Positions 1 through 12,332 of a stretch of 64,000 nt of DNA are shown one piece after another. This stretch comes from Paramacrobiotus metropolitanus. Lineage: Eukaryota; Tardigrada; Eutardigrada; Parachela; Macrobiotidae. The translations under genes were made by a program, and so were the position numbers. The notes under the pieces are model-generated. The model was not told where the DNA came from, searched no databases, and saw only the letters and a list, made by a program, of their open reading frames with translations. Numbering within the stretch: the first letter of the stretch is position 1; every line of letters begins with the position of its first letter. The stretch is taken from positions 248,001 to 312,000 of the forward strand of contig NW_026570233.1 in the NCBI RefSeq assembly GCF_019649055.1, given 5' to 3'.

Positions 1-1540
1 TCGCTGTTGGCTTTCTTTCCTTACCGTCGGAGGTGCTGCGGCCTTAGTTACAGCGTGTCCTGCAGTCCGAAGTAGTGCAGCCGTCTTGCTGGCTTACGTG
101 CCGTCGGTGGGAAGGGAAGCCGTGACTGGAGGCCTGCGTTGCCGTCAGAAGTGGGTGCAGCCGTCGACTGCCTTTCTGTGTGCCAGAGTTAGGTAAGGCC
201 ATACGTGGTGGCTTGCTTATTTGTCAGATGTGTTCGGCTATAGTTGATGGCTTGCCCTTCCGTTCGAGGAAAGCACAGACGTCGTTGATGCTTGCCGTCG
301 GAGGAGGGCGCCGACGTTGCCAATGGGCCTGACTGCCGTCCGAGGTAAGCGCAGCCAAATTTATTGGCTTCGTAAGCCGTCAGAGGAAGGTGTGACCGCA
401 GTTAGGGGTCTTACGCCTACTTGCAATCAGAGGAGGGCGCCGCTGTTGGAAAGGGGCCTGTCTGCCGTCCGAGGAAGATGCGGCCGTCATTGGTGGGCCA
501 CTGAGCCTACTTGCCGTCGGAGGAGGGCGCCGCCGTTGGAAGGGGGCCTGTCTGCCGTCCGAGGAAGATGCGGCCGTCATTGGTGGGCCACTGAGCCTAC
601 TTGCCGTCGGAGGAGGGCGCCGCCGTTGGAAGGGGGCCTGTCTGCCGTCCGAGGAAGATGCAGCCGAAGTTGGTGGTCTGGCATGTCATCCGAGAAAGGT
701 GCAACCGCCACTGGGGGGCTGCTTGCCGTCGGAAGTAGGCGCACCGGAGGTGGTGGCCGTGTATGCCATCCGAGTAAGGTGCAGCCGCCACTAGGGGCCT
801 GCTCGCCGTTGGAGGTAGGCGCACCGGAAGTGGAGGCCGTGTATGCCGTCCGAAAAAGGTGCAACCGCCACTAGGGGCCTGCTCGCCGTTGGAGGTAGGC
901 GCACGTGAGGTGGTGGCCGTGTATTACGTCTGAGTAAGGTGCAACCGTTGATAGGGGACTCGTCTGCCATCCGAGGAAGGTGCGGCCGTTGTTGCTGTGC
1001 CTGCTTGCCTTCATAGGGGGGCGCCGTCGTTGTAGGAGGTCTGACTGCCGTCTGAGGAAGTGCGGCCGCCGTTGATGGGCCTGCTTGCAGACGGAGATGA
1101 GGGCCGCTATTGGTCGGGGCCTAACTGCCGTCCAAGGAAGGTGCGGCTGCAACTTGAGGCCTACCTTGCCGTCCGAGGATGGTGCAGCTCTCGCCAGTGG
1201 GCCTAGCTTTCCGTCGGAAGTGTGTCCCGCCGTTGGAAGGGGGCTGTCGCTGCCGGAGATACAGCGGCTGTAGTGGGAGCCTGCCTTGCTGTCTGAGGGA
1301 GATGCAGCCATAGTTTGAGGCCTGTCTTGCCGTCAGAGGCAGGTGCAGCCGTTGTTGGTGTCTTGGCTTACGTCGTGGTTATGTGCGAATCACAAATGGA
1401 AGTAAGATGCCTGCCCTTCCGTCCGATTAAGAGGTGGTGCCGCTTTCCTTCGTGGCCTGTTTTCTCTTAGGCCCAGCCACAGGAGCTGATGGGCCGATCT
1501 CGCCGTTGGATGTGGTCACTGCTGTAAGTTGGGAAATATG
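1..1540. repeat. GC-rich minisatellite, 45-bp monomer in 90-bp dimers
   Basis: The region is built of degenerate copies of a GC-rich unit of about 45 bp carrying GCCGTCSGAGG and a GCCGTTGTTGG-like half. In the best-conserved part the phrase TCTGCCGTCCGAGGAAGATG recurs at 461, 551 and 641, so a 90-bp dimer is repeated and 461-550 is identical or nearly so to 551-640. The flanks decay gradually towards about 1540. Because 45 and 90 are multiples of three, open frames run through it on both strands (for example 317-874 plus and 871-1311 minus), but they end at arbitrary points, lack splice context and are low-complexity, so I do not call them genes. The array continues past the left edge of the window. 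Confidence 0.85.
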
Positions 1541-2190
1541 TGCTTCTTACATAACCGATGACGGCTGTAACTTGTCCGCTGAGCAGTGGTTGATGTTGTC
1601 CGCTTTCCCCTTCACCTTGTTGGTTCTCTGTATGGCCGCTTAACGAATGAGTGGCGTTCAAAGCTGAGTGCAAGCTGTTCGCTTGGTTCTTCGGATGCAG
1701 TGCGGATTTAGACGACGCACAAAGAGCCAATCCAAAATTCTGGTGAGAACATAGCCAGTTACCGATGGTGACAGTCCGACAGAACCCAGATAGCGAGGAG
1801 CTGAGCCATCGCACAGAGAGCAGCTAGATAACAGCTATCGCAGATGCGCGGAATACGGCGCGCGGAACGGCTAAAAATTCCGAAATCCATGCAGATCAAA
1901 GAAGATCTCGGCCCCAAGGGAAAATTAAAAGAACATAGGTCACTCGCGCGCACACGATATCGAAGGAGCAAATACAGAGAGCAATGAGAACTGCAGAACC
2001 ATGCAGTGCGAGCACACGAACAGTGCCAAGTGCAAACAGCATGCCCGTGCATGACGGCAGCCGCTTTGATCTAAGCGCCACGGCGACGCGCAGCGCCACC
2101 AACAGACTCACGTAACTCGCAACACACGGCGAAAGGAGAGAGAGCGGGAGCGCATGTCCTCCCGCTAACATTAACATCAATTAACTCGTT
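1541..2190. other. Intergenic, nothing recognised
   Basis: Only short overlapping frames are present on the minus strand, without a domain, signal peptide or convincing splice sites. It separates the minisatellite from the truncated receptor copy. Confidence 0.5.
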
Positions 2191-2191
2191 A

Positions 2192-2587
2192 AATGTCATT
2201 TCTGTTGGAACTAGTCAGGAATGGTTTGCATACCACCATGCGCTGTTGCAGCCATTGTTCGAGATTCCAAAATCCGACGACTAGGCCAATGTAGGACAGT
2301 GGATAGGAAATTCTTGTAAAAACGGTGGCAAACTTTTTGACCACATCTGACGCGGATTCCACAGATTGTTCTGCGTTGCTGTTCAGCGGTAGTGAAGTAA
2401 AACTACCGACACATGTCCCAAAAAATATGATTGTGGACCATCCCAGTAAAACGCATTCCCCAATCCAGTCAACTCTGGATCGCAGCCTGTTCGGCTTGCG
2501 CGCGAACCTGCCTAGGTACCGCATCGCTAGCAACCAAAAATCACAGGCTGCTTCCACGTAATCAGTGTTCATGCTAACCCAACTCAT
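2192..2587 (-). pseudogene. Truncated gustatory-like 7TM receptor copy
   Basis: The frame starting at the ATG at 2587 is a close relative of the first third of the complete gene at 3921-5479. Both begin MSW(V/I)S, then NTDYV, then MRYLGRFARKPN, and both share PLSYIGLV(V/I)GFWNLEQW and MVVCKPFLTSSNR. After SSNR the similarity stops abruptly and the frame ends at once with a stop, whereas the intact gene continues with four more membrane segments and two further exons. No later exon homologue is found downstream towards 1540. The copy therefore covers roughly the first 130 residues and two to three membrane segments. I read it as a partial duplicate, probably non-functional. A short membrane protein cannot be excluded because the retained part is open. 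Sequence upstream of MSW is not shared with the paralogue, which supports that ATG. Confidence 0.75.
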
Positions 2588-3920
2588 TGTGGTGGAATCG
2601 CTTTTCTTTTTCTGTAGGAGAAGCTTTCCGATACTCGCAAAACCGGACATTATCTTAACATACGGCGTAAAGAACAATTCAAAAATGATATTACAGCCGA
2701 ACAATTTATCGCGGTTGGGGTTGTGATGAAAGTGCTTACAATAAATGTAAGCGTCTTGGGAGTTGGGATTGTAAAATTTTTACAATCCCAAGTTCCCAAC
2801 TCCCAAGGCACACCCCGCAAGTTGACGACAAGTTGCCTGTCTGCAGGAACATTAATATACAGTAATTCAAATGCAGCCCCTAGCGCACTAAGGAGATTGG
2901 CTTTCGAGCGTGTATTGTAAATGGTTATGTTAGAAATTTAGCTACCAATATTTTGCAGTATACTCGTACCGTATTTTACGGTACTTAACAGTCCATCCTC
3001 TGGGTGACCACGTGTTTATGAATAGTATAAGTCAGTGACCAATTGTCAAGAAAAAGCGCTAAATCGTAATCCATTATTAGTGGATTACGATCAGGCTTCC
3101 CATTAGTCGACTTCAGCGGCATTAATTCTCTTTTTCCCAGCTGTGTTCGGCTGCCTTGAAAAACAGGTCGGGAGGTTTAGGAGTATTTGCGAAATCAAGC
3201 CGATGCAAACGTGGTCTCGTCGGTAGGGGTTCTCGATATCCCCAGCTCAGTTCCGCTTCCCAAGCAAGAGATGTGGAGAAGCCAAAAGGGTGTCACGGTT
3301 AGCAAAGCGGGGCTACAGACAGTCTGTAGATGTTAACAAAGTGGAGCAGTTTTGAGCGGTGTCCAGCGGCACAGAAGGAAGGGAAGCAAACGCGTCACGC
3401 TAAAGGCCATTCATCTTGATCACCATTCATTTTCATGGTCTTTCAGTCAGTCCCTATCGCGAACTGCATCTTATTTTTGAACAGTTCTACAGTAAATTTG
3501 GTTTCTTATATTAAGCCAAGTGTGTTCAAAATGGCACCCAAGAACAATGAGTTTATACGTTATAGAAACTTGTGGCTGCTCTTTAGTTTAACAAAAAAGC
3601 GTATATGATGTACCTTTTTACAGTAAAAAAGGACGCAACAGTATAATATGTAATTGTAAAAATAGAGCACCTAATGTAGAGTTGTAGACCCTTACGTCCT
3701 TCTACCGGTACAACGATTTAACCTCAAATTTTATTCCGTCGACTACGGTATCTGCCCGATCACAAGAGCAGGCGCGTGAACGTGAATATAATTATTATGG
3801 TGTGGGGTGTGGGGGAAGGCTCACAATAAAAATAAACTAGTTGAGTGAATGTGAATTAGAAATTGATTACGTCGTTGCGAGTGAAGTAGATCGCTGATTT
3901 CAGGACGAGTAAATGCGCCA
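2588..3920. other. Intergenic with short hairpins, no gene
   Basis: No coding region is supported. It contains three compact inverted repeats: 2733-2752, 2755-2807 and 3063-3091. The rest is AT-rich sequence with scattered stops in all frames. Confidence 0.5.
2755..2807. repeat. Long imperfect hairpin
   Basis: The left arm 2755-2776 reads CTTGGGAGTTGGGATTGTAA and on; the right arm 2777-2807 is its reverse complement interrupted by an 8-base internal duplication. The arms meet with no loop. A smaller hairpin (GCTTACA, 5-base loop, TGTAAGC) sits immediately beside it at 2733-2752. It lies just upstream of the truncated receptor copy. Confidence 0.8.
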
Positions 3921-5479
3921 CTAGTCTGTGATATTCATCCATAAACTTGAATTTATCAGACGATGACATTCGCATTTTTCTTTGCCATTGTCCCATATCA
4001 GCAGTGTATACGTGATAAATACTCCGAGTAGCTGAAAAAAACAAAAAAGATTATTTGTACGAGTACCATACAAACACCTCGTGAGCTCTTGATGAAAAAA
4101 ATTTGACGTACACCGATGGCAAACTCGCGGTTGACGTTCACCAGACCACCTAGGCTGAATCCAAGGTGCTCTCTGTCTAACAGCTGCATAAGAACCAAGG
4201 CTTTCTTCTGGTACGGATAGTTTTCGAACGGCGAATCAGAAATCCGTGAGGAGATTGCTGCAGACATTGCTGTTGCCTAGACAGTGGAATGTTCTATTCT
4301 AATATGTACGGACTGTGGATTAATCGCCCTGCCAAAAATATTTTAAAACTAAGAAAACTAACAAAAATTGAATACAGATGGACTTTTAAGCGCTCCCTAA
4401 TCGAGCACTCATTCAGTACATCTAGATTCTAGATCTGCCATATCCGCTAGATTGGAAGTACTATTCATTACGTACACGCTTACTTTCTGTACTGTATATG
4501 AACCTCGAATTTGGAAAACTGAGAGTTAAATTTTGTAAAAATGAAATTTGTTCACCGGAGCATTCAACAAAAGGAATGCTGCGGTGCGCAGTGTCATCAG
4601 CGCGAACTGATACAAAGTATACGTCATGTTGCTAGATGTGTCACTTCCGTTTGTGTTGCCTTGCACAACTTCTTTAAACAGGGCCACTTTGTACATTGCC
4701 CACGTAATATCTGTCAGATAGAGAATGAGAAGATAACAGTTGAACCTCTTGCGTAAATATTGCAGATGATTGCAAAGAATGTAATACGTCTTTAGGATTT
4801 TGTCAGCATCAGCTAGAACAGCATTCCTGTACGCTCTCGCCATACTGGCATAGGTTAGGCCAAGTATTGCGGAGAGCAGGATCAAAAAGCATTGCGCCAT
4901 GGGCGTTAGACCGCCAAACATCCACGAAACCGATTTTATTATTAGGAGAATGGCATCTTTATTGAAGCCGCCCTTGTTATAACTAAACGCAAACACTTGT
5001 CGGCATTCAGAAATAATATAGTCAATGATGGGATACCAAATATAGCACGAAATCAGTCCTAGGAACGCTGCAAAAGCCATAATAACTTTTCTGTTCGAAC
5101 TGGTAAGAAAGGGTTTGCATACCACCATGCAGCCTTCCAACCACTGTTCGAGATTCCAAAATCCGATGACCAGGCCGATATAGGACAATGGGTAGCAAAT
5201 TTTGGTAAGCACACTGGCAAAGTGTTGGACCAAATTCGATGCAGACTCCAGTTTTGCATTGCTGTCTAGCGACAGTGAGGTAAAGGTGCTGACAAACGTT
5301 CCAAAAAATATGACAGTTGACCACCCCAGTAAAACGCATTCTACGATCCGCTCCCCTTTGGATCGCACATTTTTCTTCTCGTTTGGCTTGCGCGCGAACC
5401 TGCCCAGGTAGCGCATTGCTGACAACCAATAATAGCAGATTGTTTTGACGTAATCGGTATTTGCGCTTATCCAACTCAT
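3921..5479 (-). CDS. Gustatory-like 7TM receptor, three exons
   Basis: Three exons join in phase 0: 5479-4556, 4276-4112 and 4031-3921 (stop at 3923-3921), giving about 399 residues, the usual size of invertebrate gustatory receptors. Exon 1 carries about six hydrophobic segments. Exon 2 encodes a cytoplasmic stretch ending LGFSLGGLVNVNREFAIG, and exon 3 starts LLGVFITYTLLIWDN, a last membrane segment with a TY pair in the position of the gustatory TYxxxxxQF signature. The gene at 51299-52601 has the same exon plan and the same GFS, N(V/I)NxEFA and GVFITY blocks, which supports the splice sites. I start at MSW because the truncated paralogue is conserved only from there. Assignment to the Gr/7tm_7 superfamily is by architecture; the ligand is unknown. 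A divergent orphan 7TM family is the alternative. Confidence 0.75.
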
Positions 5480-7525
5480 TCTGATGACCCTCTCCTTAAA
5501 ACTTATTCTGTAAGATACACTATCTGTAGGACTGTAGTAGTACCTACCGCAGGGTACTAGCTGTACAGTGTACAATCGAGGAACGCATGCATTATCGTAA
5601 TATCAAGCAACACAGAAAGTGATAAAGGTACACTGCCAAATTCTCTCGTGGTTGCGATTAGTCAACGTAGCAAGCACATTTGAATACCCCAAGAGACACC
5701 CGCTGAGCTGACGAGCGCAGTGGACTGGTGGAGGCAGCAATAGCGAGAGTGCACTAACTGTAAAGTAGTAACCCTCGAAAACAATGGAGAAGGGTCTACT
5801 GGTAGAGGTTGACAACCGGCACATGGCTAATGAGGTGTGATTTGGTCTGGACTGAGATTTGCACATTTGGTGGATTTTGGCCACGACGCACAGCGTAGCA
5901 GTCTACGAGAAATACCTTACATACGTCGGGTTTTATAACTTTCTTCAGCGAATGGTTGACTTTTCGGTTTTGATTCAGAGAAAAGATCTAACCAACGCAA
6001 AATTTTCTACAAACTGATACGTTAATCATAATTTACGTACCTACCCCCGAATTTTGGCAATTTAAACTTTGTGCACGAATGCCGTACCACAATGTCCCAA
6101 CTTTAGTGTCCTGCCTATATGCGACATACTCACACTACGCATTACTTGAAGGTGTCTGTATGACACGTGCCGTTTGCTCCGGCAGATTACTGATATTTTC
6201 ACATAGCAGCGTTTATTAACCATTGCATCAGAGGTACGATAGTGCAATATAAGCCGAATATTTACAGCACAGAAAAATGTAGAATCACGTTAGTTTTTCC
6301 TCATACCCGGAGAATCGATTGTTTTGTTTATTCCGTTTGCGATTGTTTACTGTCATCAATACCATAACAGTATGTGTCTTTTGTAAAAATTAATGTACTA
6401 CAATGTTCAGCTGCTGCTACATACAATACTTATCGGCGTAACTACATAAAATTACATACTTACTATATAGTAGGCTGCAATATTATAACCATTCTGTTAA
6501 AGCCTGGGATATATTCAGGATATTTTCCGTAGTGTCAGCCGTAAGCTTTAAAAATAAGCACTAATTTATTTCGCGTTCGTAAAAAATGTTTAACGTACCT
6601 TTAAATTTAGAAAGTTGTTTAAAAGTACGGTTGAATAATTATAACTTGTTGACACTGATCAAAGTTATAATAGTCTACTTAAGTAGTAATAAGACTGCTG
6701 GATGAGGCATAAAAAAATAATGACGAGCATTGTGCCAGTTTTGTACTTCAGCGGCACTTTGCACGTAGCGTGCCGTAATGTACAGTTTTATATCCTGTAC
6801 ATGTACCAGCGTGACAATAGCCTTTTTTGTTGATGTCCTGTTTGTTGTTTTTGCCCATAATGCAAGGTCCGAGCGTAAACGGTTCCATAAATTAGGAATT
6901 AGGCAGACAATTCAAGTATCGCGCAGTTTGCCCGCAGATGTGACCCAAGGTGAAATAAATCTGTACACTTGCCATTTTCTGACTGTCTTACTTTCTCTCG
7001 ACGATTACTTAACGATATTGAATTCATGATTGTGCTTTTTGTATCAGTAGTTGATTTAAAAAACTGGAGAAATCCAGAAACAAACTTGTCCCATGGAGTA
7101 TACTCACTATACTGCATGGTTAACGAATATGGCAATACATGGAGCGCGTGAACAATACACCAACGGAACATGGGCGTGGTAACCGTTAAACCCGCCCCCG
7201 CAGCTAATGACCATGTGCTGGTTGTCAATTAAAGATTCACCAAGGCGCATAGCCGTAATACTAATAGTCGGAAGCTCTGCAGGTCGAATTAATCGCTGTG
7301 GTAGCATCGCTTTTACTAATCGGGTTCCTTTCAGTCATCGCGAATGACAGCTGGAAGGCATCAAGGCACATGCAGTCTGATACAGATAAGGAAAAGTGTG
7401 CTATAGGACCTTTTACTGTACGGCTTTGTAGTTTGTAATTGCATGTTTTTTTTAAAAAAAGAACTACCATCACAAACGTTTTGATCACGAATCGTAACCT
7501 TTTTGCTGAAAGTGGAGACGATACA
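5480..7525. other. Intergenic, no gene recognised
   Basis: This 2-kb AT-rich stretch between the gustatory-like gene and the 3' end of the first guanylate cyclase holds only short unrelated frames (for example 5603-5884 minus and 6778-7029 plus) without domains or paired splice sites. It probably contains the 5' control region of the 7TM gene and the 3'UTR of the cyclase. Confidence 0.5.
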
Positions 7526-10500
7526 TTACGCTTTATGAAAATAACTAAACCGATCCGCCGCAACGTAATGGTCCAGTTTGAGCCAAAACGTTCGAATGCT
7601 CCCTTTCCCTTTTACATCCATAAATCCTCTCTCCTTGAGGACAAATTCTGCGACGTCAGCTACGAGGTCAGCGGTGGCACAGCTCATATGAATGTGCGAA
7701 CTTTCACTGTACATTAACATCCGTGATGCTGTGTTTATAGTGTCGCCAAACCTAAATCATAATCTTCGAAGTTACACTTATTATACAATTTCTTTATGTT
7801 TCATGCAAATCATAATTTTCGAAGTTACTCTTATTATACATTGTCTTTATGTTTCATGCAATGCTGTTGTTTTACTGTCTTGACATACGAAAACGTACAA
7901 GCAATATCGCGGGACTTTATTTCCAACCACCCCAGCAGCACATGAACCACTATGCATGCCAACACGGAGCGAAGTTTCGGTAGCACTGCCGAACTGGGAA
8001 TAGGAACGAATTAAAGCCTGGGCAAGCAAGCATAATTCCTTTGCATGATGGATGCCATTACGTTTTGGAAGACCACTTACAACCTGCAAAGTTGTGATAG
8101 TAATAACATCTTTCATTGCTTACTACAGTATTAGCAGTTATAACAGTGCAAAAGGAACGTTTCTTCTGCAAATGTGGCTAATGTACAAAGTATGTAATCA
8201 GTGTTTTACCATGTAGGAGTCTTTTATTGTTTCCACTTTGTAAGCATCGAAACGCGGAACTATGAGGTCGAAAACCGAATAAGCCTATGAAAAAGCGTAA
8301 ATAATTAATATATATTACACATAGCACGGGTGCCTAACAGCGGTTTTAAACCAACTTGGTTTAGAAAGGTCATAACTTCAGAGGGGCCGTGTTCTTGAAC
8401 ATAGTGTCCGAATCCTGCAATATCGCTGTAAAAAAACCGAGTCCGGTTTGTACAATACAATGAACGCGTAATTAAATATGCTTTCAAACCTGAACATAAC
8501 CGTGACCGACTCGAAAGTTTCAGGATTAATTACACAGCCTTTTCGCAAGTCTGGAATGATTTCTTTTGGAAACATTTCCATCAGCAAAGATTCGCATTGG
8601 GCTTTTTCCGCAGATAATTCTGCAGTTCGTTCGGCAACCAGCGTATCCAGTTGTGCTGTATAGCGTTCCAAACGTTTAGCTATACGTTCCATCATGTTCT
8701 CGTTATGCTTCCGGCCGGTTGCTTTTTTAAACGTCTTGATAACACTTTCAGCAGCCGATTTGTCATTTGGATTGGTGCAAGTCAGACACTCTTTAATGAC
8801 CGGAATGATAATTTTCAAAAGCGGAATCTTGGCTTCAGAAATGCTTGATGAATTCGAACAAATCTGTAACAATGCTTCCGGTGGGATTTCATTTTGCAGA
8901 ACAATGTGTCCCACGATTAATCCAGCAGCTGGCAAATCAGGCGCAAAATCTCTTATCTTTGCAGTCGTGTTAACGCTCGAATGGTTGTTCGAATTAACAA
9001 ATGATGAACGCAACCTCAAAAACGCTAAACTTCCCAGTTTAAGCGTAAAACGGTTATCGACAAGGCACTTGTGGATTTTCAGTGAGCCGTGGGATTTAAA
9101 CGATGATCGGCTCACCGCAAGAACTCCCTAGCATAACAAAAAAGGCCCTTTTTTGTTACATAGGTAATATAGGAAAAACTCCTTAATCATAACAAGATAT
9201 AAAGGAAATACAGATAAGTACTGTAATACAGATTTGTAACAAAATTTAAAAACGTCGCAATAATGCCGGTATTGATTTTACCGTGATTGAAAAATTATAA
9301 ATATGTGCAAAGCACGATAACATACTTGTAGCAAATCGTATATAAATGATAGCCGGAGATCGTTATCGATGCGCCGGCTTTTCATGAGGTCTTCCAGGGA
9401 TCCACGCTCACAGTGCGCGCTAACGAAGAACACCTTCTGTTCAAAGGTGCAGCAAATTCCCAGAAAACGATTGACGTTTGACGAATCCATACTTTTCAGC
9501 TGTTAAAGGATCAGAACACAGCATAACGTACGTGACCGTACAGAACTAACTGTACTACTACGCAAAATAAACGCTTCTTTGTCCACCTCGTGCAAGGTTT
9601 TCAGCAACGTTCTGTGCCTTGAGGTTTGCTCCAGAGGGATTTCGAGATGCTCGTCGCCAGCAGATACTGGAGTAAGCCACACAGATTCATCACCAAAAGA
9701 TGCCTCTTCTCCGGAGACACTATTCTGTAGCAGTTAAGTCAAACTTCCCGAATAGTAACACCTAAAATCTTTGAAAATATGTGGCAGAACAGTACGATAC
9801 CTTGTCGGTAGAGTCCCGTATTTTACGATGCAAATGCTGTGGATTTAAAAGCCACCACTTTGAATTGCTATCTTTATTCTGTAGCTTCCTGTTCAAATTC
9901 ATCAATTGTTGTAAAATTCCCACCACCGTACTGCTGGCTTTGGTATCAGCTGCAGTATGATAACAAACAAGGCGTGAATCGTTTTTTACCTGCACCTGTA
10001 CAATGTCAAGAGCACGACAAAGCAAACCAGCGAAACCGCAGCGACCACACTTCCAATAACAACCGGTCCTGAGCTGTCTGAAATACAACAAATGGAGCAA
10101 CCAATAATTACAACAAATGGAGCACACCGTGTGGAAACTGCCACCTAGGAGAGTTATTTGTAAGACAAACACACATGTACCTGTCAGACAGGCGCTTCGA
10201 TCTCTACGGAATCCACATTCTGGTTCATCGGGCGGAGGCCACGTTGTTGGCCACTGAAAGGGGGAAATCTCGGTCCCATTATCGCCATTTGGCTCAAATT
10301 TAATGGCATCCTGGAGACCAGAAAGTCAGGACACGCGACCTACGCGTATACGAATACGTACGAGGTAGGCAATCAAGCGGATTATTACCCGCAGTATGCC
10401 GCTGCTCCAATCGAACTGTTTAAGAAGCATAGGAAACAGCCGTTGTCCAAACCCATCAAAGGTCACATTCGTATAGGTTGTCTCGAAAGTGCGACTGAGG

Positions 10501-12332
10501 AAGTGCTTAGCCAATGATCGGCCCGAACCGTTTATGGGCGACGCTGAACTCAAAAATATTTCGTTCATCACCTGAACGAAGCAATCATCGTTTGAAATCA
10601 TTGGCATTTTTTCATCGAGTAAATTCTAGAAACTTCGACTTAAATCGCATGTACTCTGTACAGGCGTAAAACATAGTAACTATTCGTACCTGTGCGAAAA
10701 TTATGACAGAGTCGTAGGTTGCCATCACGTAGGGCGAAACCTGCAGTGAGCCACAATCACGTTCATTCGAATTACCCGGGCAACCTTTTTAGAAAATGAT
10801 ATCATTCGACACTATCGTTATCTTATTGAGGCATTCTTACACGTTCGCCTGGCAGGTAGGTGTAATTGTACAAGGTTTTGGAAGACCTTATCATGAGATT
10901 GGCGAATTCATGTTGAGCGGCTACATTGCGTTCTCCATATGCCGACTCATCGGGTTCCATGACGAGTACCGAACGAAATGCTGACCGTGCTGCCTAGACA
11001 AATCGTGGTTACCGAATGTGTAATGAAAGCGGATAGCAAAACCCTACACGCACATCATCAACAGTATCGTTGAACTTCCAGTGAATGTCAAATCCCGACA
11101 TTCCATTGCGAAATGGAATAACCGTTATGAAGACCTTACAGAAAATAATATTAAAGCCGGAGCACATGGTGTCATGCCAATAATAGTTTCTTTCACTCAC
11201 GTGCTCGCCGTTCGTCATGTTTAACTTAGAAGCAGCCAGCTGTTTGAGTAAATGGGAGCGTGTTGTAACACCGATTGCGGGATTCATAACGGGAACAGCT
11301 TACCATGAACTTCCGAAATCCGGTTAATCCCAAGCCAAAAATAAAATAGACTGCAACGAAGTCAGTAAAAACTTACTTGACATTTTCTTAGGTTCGTTAG
11401 TGTGTTCTTGCCTCGACTGTGGCGATTGAGTTCCTGGAGTACATTTTCATAATAACCTGGTGATTCATAATAATTATCATCCACTTTGATCAGATGCAGC
11501 TGCGTTCCAGGATGACCTTCTATAGCAGTTTTGAAAAGATTTGCTAAGGTGGCATAGACAGAATTGGCTGCTGTATTATGCACTATGCTAAATGTTTCCC
11601 ACTGGAACTGTCTCATGAGAACGAGACATGTCTCACGATATATTATCAGGGAACTAATAGCGGCAGTTATCCATGTTGGATATGCGACCTTATCCCAGAT
11701 CTGCGGCGTGATTCCAACGCTAAAGCGAATTATAGAAACAGCGCTCTGTTATTTGCCGATCTGCCGTGCAAACCCAAATAAAGAGACCATCACAACGTTT
11801 AACTATACCTGGTTATCATGAACAGATCCCATTCCGTAATTACAGGTACCACTGGAAAAACATCCATTGAACATCCTACAAAAAACCTTATTCAGCCGTT
11901 TTAAGTTTGCCGTTTTGTTTGTATTTTATTTTTTACATTCCTGGTCCAGTACTATTAGTTTGCATTTCCTGTATTACTATGATTTTGCATTACCTGACTT
12001 TAGTAATTGTGAAGGTGTCAAAGTGCGCAGTTACCTGGTAAAACGAATGCGGTGATGTCAGATACCGGCCTCCGTTTATCCAGTACGTATGCAGCCATAA
12101 CATTGACATTTTCTGTCGACCAGTCGAGACAAGTTTGGTATCGATAGTCATACAGTAATTTCTGGGAAATATTCAAACACGGATACGTCCGTGCAACTTC
12201 ATCCAGAGCATACTGGAATGCCGGTCCGGTGTAGGGCCAGCCGCCCAGTTGTGTCGTGTACATGACGGCCATTGTGATAATTTCAATTTGCAGCGGAGTT
12301 CGCGAACAATTTAATCTCATGTTATGTGGCAT
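7526..12332 (-). CDS. Receptor-type guanylate cyclase, copy 1
   Basis: A many-exon gene reading leftward. The extracellular ANF-receptor-like domain starts with RTPLQIEII, GGWPYTGPAFQYAL (12332-12035) and continues through exons near 11851-11809, 11719-11412, 11.3, 11.1, 10.9, 10.7 and 10.5 kb. One membrane segment lies near 10110-9980 (GSVVAAVSLVCFVVLLTLY). A kinase-homology domain follows (NVNRFLGIC, HCERGSLEDL, then HGSLKIHKCLVDNRF); it lacks the catalytic Asp and DFG, as in all receptor cyclases. The catalytic domain has the dimerisation helix (ERIAKRLERYTAQLD), SDIAGF (metal Asp), KVETIKDSYM (guanine-reading Glu), PRYCL and FGDTINTASRM, so metal, base and transition-state residues are kept and it should make cGMP from GTP. 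It ends FWLKLDHYV...HKA. An upstream signal-peptide exon is expected but not placed: the exon at 13089-13199 is one candidate and a frame at 13988 (MFFILRCLMFLHIACA) another. Copy 2 upstream has the same exon plan. Confidence 0.9.
7754..7859. repeat. 53-bp tandem duplication in an intron
   Basis: Two consecutive copies of a 53-bp unit starting AAATCATAAT(C/T)TTCGAAGT and ending TTTATGTTTCATGC, with about four differences. They fill most of the intron just before the FGDTINTAS exon of guanylate cyclase copy 1. Copy 2 of the cyclase has only a 60-bp intron there. Confidence 0.85.

Noticed and set aside
317-1311. Long frames in the GC-rich minisatellite on both strands
   Set aside because: The period is a multiple of three, so stops are excluded by repetition; frames are low-complexity, begin and end arbitrarily and have no splice or promoter context.
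5022-5474. Long minus-strand frame overlapping the gustatory-like gene
   Set aside because: It is the shifted frame of exon 1 of the receptor, without hydrophobic pattern or homologue.
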